Shown here: positions 56,438 through 64,000 of the stretch, one piece after another
Layout: every line of letters begins with the position of its first letter
Position numbering within the stretch: the first letter of the stretch is position 1
NCBI GenBank assembly: GCA_003194525.1
Contig: NBIV01000018.1
Location: forward strand, 468,145-532,144
Length of the DNA stretch: 64,000 nucleotides
Source: Gracilariopsis chorda
Taxonomy: Eukaryota; Rhodophyta; Florideophyceae; Gracilariales; Gracilariaceae
Reading direction: 5' to 3'
The notes under the pieces: generated by a model
What the model was told of the DNA's origin: nothing
Database searches by the model: none
What the model saw: only the letters and a program-made list of their open reading frames with translations
Position numbers and translations under genes: made by a program

Positions 56438-56804
56438 CCGAAATATCGGGAGACATCAGACGTTGATCTGCTACCTTTGTTACGACCATGGACACACGGC
56501 CCCACAGTGTATCATGACTCTGAGGGACATGCCCAAAGTGGTTGTTAACTTTGAAGCCCTGACCCCGGAAGAACAGGCATCAGTGCCTGTCACCGCATAC
56601 TTGCGTGCGAAGACCGAGTTTCCTCGTAAGTTTACACCAGTTCAATCTGAAGCGGTACCCAGCACTGGTTCTTCCTTAGCCACCGCTTCTGCGAATCAAG
56701 CCGCTTCGGCGGATGTTTCTGTTTCTCGGCAACCGGCTCCGCAAACCGCTTCATTGCCGCGGAATACTGTTCCCGTGAAAACGGATGCCGCTCAGGAAAA
56801 CTGA
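56433..56804 (+). CDS. Retrotransposon nucleocapsid (CCHC zinc knuckle) segment
   Basis: This frame contains CYLCYDHGHTAPQC, a C-x2-C-x4-H-x4-C knuckle that binds the element RNA, followed by a Pro/Ser/Ala-rich tail ending at a TGA at 56802-56804. It is continuous with capsid only after dropping one base near 56432. The first codons have no ATG, so it is a Gag continuation and not a separate gene. The tail overlaps the protease frame, which lies one base back. Confidence 0.75.
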   Translation, partial: SNRNIGRHQTLICYLCYDHGHTAPQCIMTLRDMPKVVVNFEALTPEEQASVPVTAYLRAKTEFPRKFTPVQSEAVPSTGSSLATASANQAASADVSVSRQPAPQTASLPRNTVPVKTDAAQEN

Positions 56805-58228
56805 GTGGGGGAGTCTCTTTTAGAGAGGCGCCTGAGTCGAGGTCATCGGCGCCCGAGGCGTCAAAGCCTCGCTCCCCGGTCAAGATCCTTTCAAGGCAGT
56901 TGTTGACCACCACAGACGTGGACTCGGCCCACCTCGGTGAGTTACGTCGCCCGTGGATACGGTGTAAGAATCATCGGTCACCGGATAGAGTCATGGTTAT
57001 GGCCAAGCGAAACTACAAAGTTTTCGCTGACTTTGGCCTTTCCGCCCAGTATATGGTGCGTCATCTGTCTATTCTGGATACAGGTGCCGGCCCCAATTTC
57101 ATTGTCGAATCTCTCTTACCGCCTGAAGTGCGTTCTCGTGTTAGACAAGGACCCGTCATGGACCTTGCTGATGCCAATAACAACCCGTTGAAGACGGCTG
57201 GTACGGTTTCTCTGATGATCAGGATTGGTAACTGTTCGATGCAGCTCGAATTCATCGTCTGTAAGACGCTAGCGGCCCCCGTTATCTTGGGATGTGACTT
57301 CTGCGATCGTTTCGTAGAGTCAATTCGTCCGCGTGCGCGAGAAGTTGAACTAGAAGATGGCTCCATCATTCCGATAGTTCGTCGTTCATTACGGCGTGCC
57401 TCATCCAAGTTGGTTCCTCTTCCGGCCCCCTTGCAGGATTCGTCACCTCCAAAAGAGTCGCCCAAGCTACGTGTCGCACGGCCAATCTCCATACCGCCCG
57501 AATCACAGGCGTGGGTATCGGTTACTGCCGCTCCAAGAGGATTGCGTGTTGTTCAACCGCTCACCTCGCTGTACGAGAAGTATCAATTGGCCCTGGCTAA
57601 CGGTGTCGTTCAGGTTTCAAATGAACACCCCTTTCAGGTCTTGATAGCCAACTTTGGCAAAAAGCCGCAGTATCTGGCGAAGAACCAAGTAGTTGGTACT
57701 GTACTTCCGCATCCAACGGCTTTAATCCCTACAAAGGTGTGCGCAGCCGATGTACTCGGATTAGTTCAAGAACCAGATGATACGCCTCATCCTAAGGAGG
57801 GGGAGGGTTCCCACTCTTCTGTGGAGTCGCTCAGCACGAAAGATTCGGAAAAGAAGGCCGTCCCTACGAGTTACGATAAGTTGGACCCTGTGAAGGAGTT
57901 AGAAGATCTGGATCTCGGACATGTACCGGATTCACACCGCGAGAAGTTGCGAAAAATGTTGCGAGAGTTCACCTCAATGTGGGATGGATCCCTCGGGGAG
58001 GTGTCGGCCACGGAACACCGGATTGACTTGTTACCGGACACCAGGCCGATTGCTCAACACCCCTATAGGGCAGGCCCCAAAGCAAGGGAGGAAGAACAGT
58101 TCCATGTGGATAAAATGCTCCGCGAAGGCGTGATAGAACCGGCTCAATCACCGTGGGCATCCCCAGTGGTACTGGCTCCGAAACCCGATGGGACTTGGCG
58201 TTTTTTGCATCGACTACCGTCGCCTTAA
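56795..58228 (+). CDS. pol: Retrotransposon Pol, first part: aspartic protease and start of reverse transcriptase
   Basis: The start given is approximate: the frame is open well upstream and overlaps the nucleocapsid frame. The protease motif LSILDTGAGPNFI lies near 57065-57105, with the second conserved region PVILGCDF near 57280. After a linker comes the RT entry segment: HRIDLLPDTRPIAQHPYRAG, then a region with SPWASPVVLAPKPDGTWRF. The frame then diverges and stops at 58226-58228, because a run of six T at 58201-58206 is one base too long relative to the next frame. Confidence 0.85.
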   Translation, partial: GKLSGGVSFREAPESRSSAPEASKPRSPVKILSRQLLTTTDVDSAHLGELRRPWIRCKNHRSPDRVMVMAKRNYKVFADFGLSAQYMVRHLSILDTGAGPNFIVESLLPPEVRSRVRQGPVMDLADANNNPLKTAGTVSLMIRIGNCSMQLEFIVCKTLAAPVILGCDFCDRFVESIRPRAREVELEDGSIIPIVRRSLRRASSKLVPLPAPLQDSSPPKESPKLRVARPISIPPESQAWVSVTAAPRGLRVVQPLTSLYEKYQLALANGVVQVSNEHPFQVLIANFGKKPQYLAKNQVVGTVLPHPTALIPTKVCAADVLGLVQEPDDTPHPKEGEGSHSSVESLSTKDSEKKAVPTSYDKLDPVKELEDLDLGHVPDSHREKLRKMLREFTSMWDGSLGEVSATEHRIDLLPDTRPIAQHPYRAGPKAREEEQFHVDKMLREGVIEPAQSPWASPVVLAPKPDGTWRFLHRLPSP

Positions 58229-61200
58229 TGCCGCCACCGTGAAAGACGTGTACCCCATACCGCGAATGGACGAGTATATTGACTCTCTCGGTGAGGCGAC
58301 TGTCTTCTCCACATTGGATGCGAACTGGGGATACTGGCAAGTACCAGTAAGACCGGAAGACCGTGATAAGACCGCTTTCGTCTGTCATTCAGGTTTGTAC
58401 CGCTTTAAGCGTATGCCGTTTGGGTTAACAAACGCTCCTGCTACTTTCCAGCGTGCGTTAGATATCCTCTTGGCCCGCTTCAAATGGCGATCGTGCTTCG
58501 TCTACCTTGACGATATCATAGTCTTCTCCAACAATTTGGATGATCATTTAGAACACGTTCGTGAAATCATGACCACGTTACGTGATGCTGGAGTAACCAT
58601 CAAGCTGAGGAAGTGCGAATTCTTTACCGAATCGGTTAAGTACCTGGGCCACGTTATTCGCCCTGGGCGCTTGCTGATACAGGAAGCTCGGGTCAAATCT
58701 CTCAAAGAGGCCAAGCACCCGAGAACTCAAACAGAACTCCGCTCCTTTCTAGGGTTATGTAACGTGTATAGACGGTTCATCCCAAGCTTCGCAAAGATTG
58801 CGGGACCCCTTAATGATCTTCTTCGAAAAGGACAACCGCCAAAACTGGGCCCCCTTAACCCTGCACAGGTGGAAGCTTTCAACTCTCTGAAGGAGGCTGT
58901 CACCTCTGCACCGATATTATCGTTGCCTAAGGACGGGTTACCTTATACCGTGGATACGGATGCGAGTGATTACCAAATTGGTTGTGCGTTATTCCAAACG
59001 ACTCCCGATGGGGAACGGAAACCAATCGGTTTTTGGTCCAGAACACTCAACGTCCACGAACGGAACTACTCAGTCCCTGAAAAGGAATGCCTCGCCATGG
59101 TATGGGCTCTGCAAACACTCAGACCATATCTGATGGGCACACGCTTCACCGTTAATACGGACCACTCCGCTTTGCGTTGGTTAATGTCCGTCACGGAACC
59201 ATCGGGCCGCTTGATGCGTTGGAGACTGCGCCTCGCTGAGTTCGATTATGAAGTCGCCTATAAAAAGGGTTCCCTTAATACACAGGCTGATGCTTTGTCT
59301 CGTTTGGGAACGGAAGCGGAAACCCTTTCCGTCGATGACGATGATATCCCTTGTTTCCTTCTTGAAGAGAAGTTACGTTATGATCTGGTTTCAGATGATA
59401 TTGCTGATGATCTGCTCGTCGCTGACGGTGACGAACCGGATACCGGATCCTTCGCACCGATCACTCCCGAAGAGATGATCCGCGAACAGTATGGAGACCC
59501 GTTTTGTACGAAGATACGCGCCCAACTCAATGGAGGTGCTAACATTCCTTTCGGAGTCGACTCACAAGGTTACTTGGTAAGGACTGTGTGTTCTTCGTCA
59601 CAAATAGTGGTTCCCCATTCCCTCCAGTCGAGAGTATTACATCTCTCGCACTTTTCGAAGTTAGCTGCACACCCTGGTGGAAGGAGGCTATACACGACGT
59701 TACGTCGGCATTTCTACTGGCCCGCACTTGCGTTGGATTGCTACGCGATTGTTCTGTCTTGTACCCATTGTGCTCGTGAGCAAGTCAAGCTACGCCGCTA
59801 TGCGAAGAAATTGACCCTGTTCCCGGCACGGGCTCCGCTAGAATTTGTCGCCATCGATATACTCGGTGAGTTCCTTCACACTGCACGTGGTAACAAGTTT
59901 CTACTCTTAATAACGGATAGGTTCTCGAAGCTCGTCCGGACTGTACCGTTGAAGAAGATTACCGCACGATCCGTGGCAGAAGCATTTGTCCGTCACTGGG
60001 TTCTCGTCTACGGTCCACCGGTTAATCTCTTATCCGATAACGGACCGCAGTTCGCCGCGCGTTTCTTCCAAGATGTTTGTAGAATACTTGACATCAGAAA
60101 TCTGTTTACAACGACATACCATCCCCAAGCAAATGGGCAGGTGGAACGGTTTAACCGAACGTTGTTGTCCGCTTTACGTGCGTATGCAGTTGAGCACCCC
60201 CGTACATGGGATTTGTACACAGACACCGTGACGTACGCGTACAATACGCAGGTACACAGAGTAACTGGCTTATCACCCTTCGATCTGGTGCTCTCACGTC
60301 CCCCACCGCCTGTGGCGATTGAGTCGCAGCCAACGCAGGACAAGTACCCGTCAACGGTTGATCATTACCTTCGATGGAAGAGTTGGCTCACACGGATGGT
60401 CCCGGTCACGAAATCGTCAATGACGCGAGCGCAACGAGCGTATCAACGAAATTTCGATGCCCGAGTCCGTCGGCCCCTTCCCTCACTGGAAGCAGGACAG
60501 TTCGTCTTCGTCAGGAAGGAATACTACAACCCTGAGAAGGAGAAACGCCACAAACTCTCGCCCATTGCGGATGGCCCCTACAAGGTCATTTCAGTGAGCC
60601 GAGACACAGTTGTACTGGAAGTTGGCGATTCTCATGAACGGTTCAGCCGCGATCGCGTCGTACAAGCCCCTAACCCGCATTCGGAAGTTGTACTGGCTCC
60701 CGGAATCCCGGACGCTCGACTGATGCCCACTGCAGAAGCAGGTTCCTCGCACCGCGCAGTTAGCGTTGCGCGCCCATCGAGAGGTCTCTCGGACATACCG
60801 ATTCTGTCGCAGCAATCTTCGGAATCTCCGGTACACGTTCGCTCGCGCTTTACGCCGCGTGTCGAACCACCGTCAGACGTTGTTTCAGCCCCCGTCGCCG
60901 CCCCGGCTCAGGAGGGGGAGGAGGCCAGTCAATCCCGCTTTTCTGCGAAGTCTACACCGCCGTCGCGAGCTCCTGTAAACTCTCGTGAGGCACGGCAACC
61001 TGAAGTAGGGACACCGCACGCTACCGCCGCACGCGTGGAACCACCTCAGCAGACTGGAAGGACCGGCCCCGCCCATGGAAAGCCTCGTGAGCACGCTACG
61101 CAGTCACCTCCGTTAAGGGAGCACACTGCCAACCGCACTCGCGAGACGCTGCAAAGAAAACCGGACACAGACACTGTGCTGTCATCTCCCGTTGGAGGAA

Positions 61201-61727
61201 TGAACACAGGAAGCCTGGCTCGGAACCCGGACGCTCCGTTGGCCCCCTACTCACCGGCTCCCGTCGAGAAAGTTGTAAGGACCCCCGCCGCTGCAGCGCA
61301 GACTAAGCAAGTCACGGCAGATCCCGGTGTATGGAACCCTGATGTACAGGACGCTTCGACACCCTCGCAAGTGGATGCGCAAGGTCCCACAAATGGGTTA
61401 TCTGAAATTGAATCGTCTCTCATTAGAGGAAGTCTCTCTGGTACTGTACCAAGCAGCTCAGATCATCTGAATTCAGCTCACAGTATTGAAAGACTGGTTG
61501 CGTCAACCCCAGCAGGGATGGCCCACACCGCATATGCAGGAGAGCCTGATCGCCACGTGTTGCGAGATGTGCACCACACACCCATTCACGGTGACACAGC
61601 TCTGCAGTACAGGACGACGACAGCCAACCATTTGGATACGCCTCGCCAACCGGCACCCGCCGTGGCACATCAACCGCCTCCCGTCACCAACCGTTGGAAA
61701 TGGGACGAGGAAGCCTTCGCAGACTAG
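58188..61727 (+). CDS. pol: Retrotransposon Pol, second part: RT, RNase H, integrase
   Basis: The frame picks up at FCIDYRRLNAATVKD. The RT catalytic box FVYLDDIIVFS is at about 58500. RNase H begins with VDTDASDYQIG (about 58950). Integrase shows its zinc region (HPGGRRLYTTLRRHFYWP...CTHCA), the first catalytic Asp in AIDILGEF, the second in LLSDNGPQF and the Glu in TTYHPQANGQVERFNRTL, then a GPY/F-type segment (IADGPYKVIS) at about 60565. After this comes an unusually long Pro/Ser/Thr-rich region of some 350 residues (about 60670-61725), ending at a TAG. No recognised domain lies in that tail. Confidence 0.93.
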   Translation: MGLGVFCIDYRRLNAATVKDVYPIPRMDEYIDSLGEATVFSTLDANWGYWQVPVRPEDRDKTAFVCHSGLYRFKRMPFGLTNAPATFQRALDILLARFKWRSCFVYLDDIIVFSNNLDDHLEHVREIMTTLRDAGVTIKLRKCEFFTESVKYLGHVIRPGRLLIQEARVKSLKEAKHPRTQTELRSFLGLCNVYRRFIPSFAKIAGPLNDLLRKGQPPKLGPLNPAQVEAFNSLKEAVTSAPILSLPKDGLPYTVDTDASDYQIGCALFQTTPDGERKPIGFWSRTLNVHERNYSVPEKECLAMVWALQTLRPYLMGTRFTVNTDHSALRWLMSVTEPSGRLMRWRLRLAEFDYEVAYKKGSLNTQADALSRLGTEAETLSVDDDDIPCFLLEEKLRYDLVSDDIADDLLVADGDEPDTGSFAPITPEEMIREQYGDPFCTKIRAQLNGGANIPFGVDSQGYLVRTVCSSSQIVVPHSLQSRVLHLSHFSKLAAHPGGRRLYTTLRRHFYWPALALDCYAIVLSCTHCAREQVKLRRYAKKLTLFPARAPLEFVAIDILGEFLHTARGNKFLLLITDRFSKLVRTVPLKKITARSVAEAFVRHWVLVYGPPVNLLSDNGPQFAARFFQDVCRILDIRNLFTTTYHPQANGQVERFNRTLLSALRAYAVEHPRTWDLYTDTVTYAYNTQVHRVTGLSPFDLVLSRPPPPVAIESQPTQDKYPSTVDHYLRWKSWLTRMVPVTKSSMTRAQRAYQRNFDARVRRPLPSLEAGQFVFVRKEYYNPEKEKRHKLSPIADGPYKVISVSRDTVVLEVGDSHERFSRDRVVQAPNPHSEVVLAPGIPDARLMPTAEAGSSHRAVSVARPSRGLSDIPILSQQSSESPVHVRSRFTPRVEPPSDVVSAPVAAPAQEGEEASQSRFSAKSTPPSRAPVNSREARQPEVGTPHATAARVEPPQQTGRTGPAHGKPREHATQSPPLREHTANRTRETLQRKPDTDTVLSSPVGGMNTGSLARNPDAPLAPYSPAPVEKVVRTPAAAAQTKQVTADPGVWNPDVQDASTPSQVDAQGPTNGLSEIESSLIRGSLSGTVPSSSDHLNSAHSIERLVASTPAGMAHTAYAGEPDRHVLRDVHHTPIHGDTALQYRTTTANHLDTPRQPAPAVAHQPPPVTNRWKWDEEAFAD

Positions 61728-62125
61728 CGGTACGATCTCCCGAATCCGATGGGGTAGCGTCAACCTCAACGAGGAATTCAGTCGACCCTCATCAGGAAAT
61801 CACATGGTCAACGCCGCAAGCGAACGCCACGAACCGTTGGACGGACTCATCACCGGCTTTGCCGTCGGAAACAGCCGTTGTACGGACTGCAACCGGAACC
61901 GCGAAGCGTGACGTTTACTCGAAGGAGTTCATTATCGACCGTATCGTCGGGCACAGTTACAACCCAGAGGGATATATTCAGTACCAGGTGCGCTGGTATG
62001 GGTACCCGCCGTCCCATAACACGGACGAACCGGTAGAGAACTTGCCCCGATCGAAAATCGTGCAGTATCACCACCGTACCAGAACGGGAATACCAGGCAC
62101 AATTGACCGAGCGCTCGTTGGTTAA
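61694..62125 (+). CDS. Chromodomain at the end of retrotransposon Pol
   Basis: This frame is one base back from the integrase frame and overlaps its last 34 bp. It contains YSKEFIIDRIVGHS, YQVRWYGYPPSHNT and EPVENLPRSKIVQYH (about 61916-62075), the three-strand-plus-helix pattern of a chromodomain with two of the aromatic cage positions visible. In chromoviruses this domain follows integrase and steers integration by binding methylated histone H3. It is probably translated as a Pol extension, but the frame change and stop at 61725-61727 would have to be bypassed or corrected. Confidence 0.85.
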   Translation: MEMGRGSLRRLAVRSPESDGVASTSTRNSVDPHQEITWSTPQANATNRWTDSSPALPSETAVVRTATGTAKRDVYSKEFIIDRIVGHSYNPEGYIQYQVRWYGYPPSHNTDEPVENLPRSKIVQYHHRTRTGIPGTIDRALVG

Positions 62126-62419
62126 TCCACTGACTTGGTCAGGTTAGCCGTGAGCCCGGTTTTCTGGTGTGAAGATGGATGCCTTGAGAATGCGAGAAGA
62201 TGGAAACCTCATGGAAGAGAAGATGAAGCTGGCTCATGAAGAGAAGAAGAAGACCCTGGATAGGAGGAAGCAAGGAAGAAAAAGAAGAAAAAAGACACAA
62301 GACCCACGAGGGAAGTTAAGCGTTTATTCGTTAACACGTAATTGCCCTCGCCTACCACTACCACGACCCCAACTATCAGGGATGGTGGACGCCAACCGTG
62401 GGAACATCACTTCGCTCCC
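62126..62419. other. Purine-rich spacer between Pol and the antisense gene
   Basis: The segment 62165-62305 is strongly purine-rich on the plus strand, ending in aggaagaaaaagaagaaaaa. It could include the polypurine tract that primes plus-strand synthesis, which would normally abut the 3' LTR. It also contains the polyadenylation signal of the antisense gene. Confidence 0.45.
62324..62329 (-). promoter_or_regulatory. Poly(A) signal AATAAA for the antisense gene
   Basis: tttatt on the plus strand reads AATAAA on the minus strand, about 90 bp past the stop codon of the antisense frame at 62420. Position and orientation fit a genuine 3' end for that gene. Confidence 0.5.
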
Positions 62420-64000
62420 TCAAGAGGATGGACCACCACTCTGATGAGGATGGCCTGGCTGCGCCAGCAGCGCTAGCATGGCCGCCCGCATTTGCGCGAT
62501 GTCACCGGAAGCTCCCGAGGTATCCATTCCTAGTTCGCCAAGGAATTGGGCAATGATGGCCGCACGGTCCTGACCGGTCACACTCGCCGATGGCGTGCCA
62601 CTTCCAACCGGAGCGGTATGGAAGGGACCACCACCGACGTGAGGAATGTTCCAAGACGGAACCTGACTCGGCCCAGCCGGAGGAGCCACGGATGGAACCG
62701 GAGTAGAGTACGCCGGCACCCTGAACCCCTCAGCTGAGGGAAGGCCACCGCCACCGTTTGCGCCCACCCCAGTCGCGGGAGGATCATTGTCCATCATTGG
62801 ATCGGCCTCCTCATAGGGTTGGAAGTATCCGTCAGTGACGATGTAGCCCGTCGGATGACCCGGTGGAACAACTCGCTCGCGATCGCGGAGTGCCAATGCC
62901 TCCGGCTCGGAGATGAAGCGACGCTCTACGGGATCGTAGTAGACGTAATCACCCGCCAACGGAGTTCGGCGCCCCGGAGACCGGTCGGCTGGATTGGTAC
63001 CTTGATGACGGCGACTCCATTGGATGGGCACACTGTTCCAGTCAACCTGGTCCATCGGCGTCCAACAGGGAGATAGCCTCATTATAGTTGCCGGCACCGC
63101 CGAGGACGAGGGAGAGATCCAATGAACGGATGCCACTACGCACTCGCGGAGGGAGATACCACAGTCTGAACTGTCGTAAACCTCGAAGACGAGATACGCC
63201 GCTGCGCGGGCGACCACTCAGTGAGGACAACGGACCACCACCCGGAGAACGGATTGCTGCATAGTCGACTACCGATGTAGGTGATGCATGGCGGAAGCTC
63301 GATGTAGCAACCCCTGCAAGCCTCGTGGGCAGCCCACATCCTCGGTAGGGGAACGTAACGGCCTCGCATGTACTGCGGTCGGATGCGCTCAGCTTCAACG
63401 TTCTGATACGGTATCATGTACCCGAAACGGGATCGGGAACGACGTTCAAAACGGATCATCTGGAGGAAGTTAGACCGCGGATTATGGCGAAGATAACGGA
63501 ACTCAGCACGAAGTATCGGCCTTGCCCAACACAGGTAGTTCTGGTGAACAGATGCCGCTGGACCCCGCTCTGGGATGGACGGAGCCAACGCTGCTAAGCG
63601 GTCCCCATACCCCATTTCACCCTGGGTGCGGTAGAAGGCAATATCAAACTGATATTCTTCTGGGACCGGGAATTCCGATGGAGTCCGATACAACCGCTGA
63701 TACGCGAGCTGAATCATCGCGATACGCGCTTGCGCCCCACTCTCACCACGACGGTGGACCAAGACGTGCGTCGGCACGGCGACCCGGTTACGCCAGTCGA
63801 AGCTGAGAGTCATCCATACGTGGAGATCGCCCGGAAGGAGTCCGCTACCATCAGCATACTGCTCGATGAGATCTTCATTTTGCACCAACGTTGGGTGGAA
63901 CCAAGGCGCACCGCTGTAGCGAGAAGGCTGCTCGGCCGGATCAACGGATACCAGCTCGTCGTACGACGGTAGTGCGCTCGCCGCAGGCGACGGAACCGAC
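62420..64000 (-). CDS. Antisense gene facing the retrotransposon, unrecognised product, 5' end outside window
   Basis: Protein-like sequence runs from the window end to a TGA at 62420-62422, in three successive frames: 64000 to about 63280, about 63280 to about 63045, and about 63045 to 62420. The first part is open through the edge and includes LPSYDELVSVDPAEQPSRYS and LHVWMTLSFDWRNRVAVPTH; it is rich in Tyr, Arg and Pro. The middle includes SLDLSLVLGGAGNYNEAISL. The last part includes GDYVYYDPVERRFISEPEAL and then a Pro/Gly-rich tail ending in a helix (AAIIAQFLGELGMD). About 525 residues are visible. The protein is not a known Gag, Env or transposase to my eye. It may be an internal antisense gene of the element, as in some plant Tat-lineage elements, or a neighbouring gene. 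The frame changes may be real decay or sequence errors. Confidence 0.55.

Larger units (their letters stand above)
54719..62125 (+). mobile_element. Ty3/gypsy chromovirus-type LTR retrotransposon (internal region)
   Basis: Gag, zinc knuckle, protease, reverse transcriptase, RNase H, integrase and chromodomain follow in the order diagnostic of Ty3/gypsy elements, and the chromodomain places it among chromoviruses. Total coding length is about 7.4 kb. Four frame changes interrupt it: after capsid (about 56433), at the NC/protease border (about 56800), inside RT (58201-58206) and between integrase and chromodomain (about 61700). No LTR pair or primer-binding site was identified. The 3' LTR may lie beyond the window, in which case the antisense gene at 62420 onward is inside the element. 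Otherwise the copy is well preserved and probably recent. Confidence 0.9.

Noticed and set aside
1-64000. CRISPR arrays or prokaryotic operons
   Set aside because: No spaced direct repeats of the right kind; spliced genes and eukaryotic families show that this is nuclear DNA.

Overview
The window looks like nuclear DNA of a red alga, most likely a florideophyte close to Chondrus crispus. This placement is an inference: no marker gene was matched to a database. The evidence is a mix of plant-type eukaryotic genes (DDB2 with an N-terminal zinc knuckle, plant-type ATP-phosphofructokinase, a PDI fused to an ERV domain), a secreted GH16 beta-glycanase and a Golgi-type carbohydrate sulfotransferase. 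Genes are compact, with zero to three short introns of 75-150 bp, and are separated by long repeat-bearing intergenic DNA.

Layout. 0-8.2 kb: a METTL-family protein methyltransferase (cut by the window edge), a U1A/U2B''-type spliceosomal protein divergent from DDB2 across an 11-bp tandem repeat, and a basic polyQ protein. 8.2-15.4 kb: gene-poor, with a MITE and a LINE-tail relic. 15.4-25.2 kb: a large disordered protein with a duplicated LLNDE motif, two opposed LINE relics, an LCMT-type methyltransferase, a perfect 27-bp hairpin and a secreted alpha/beta hydrolase. 25.2-35.4 kb: a second MITE, UTP14, and two nearly identical tRNA-headed SINEs about 7 kb apart. 35.4-50.5 kb: argininosuccinate lyase, PDI-C, phosphofructokinase, a CGI-58/ABHD4-type hydrolase, GH16, a decayed Sel1-repeat gene and the sulfotransferase. 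50.5-64 kb: an unusual leader with direct and inverted repeats, a Ty3/gypsy chromovirus (gag, protease, RT, RNase H, integrase, chromodomain), and a convergent antisense gene that runs off the window end.

The cellular genes are mostly housekeeping: DNA repair, splicing, ribosome biogenesis, arginine synthesis, glycolysis, ER folding and traffic. GH16 and the sulfotransferase could act on sulfated wall galactans; that link is inferred from families only. Five cellular genes read cleanly only if one G:C pair is added inside a run of four or five. This points either to a systematic consensus error or to unusual homopolymer contraction. No tRNA, rRNA or CRISPR array was seen.
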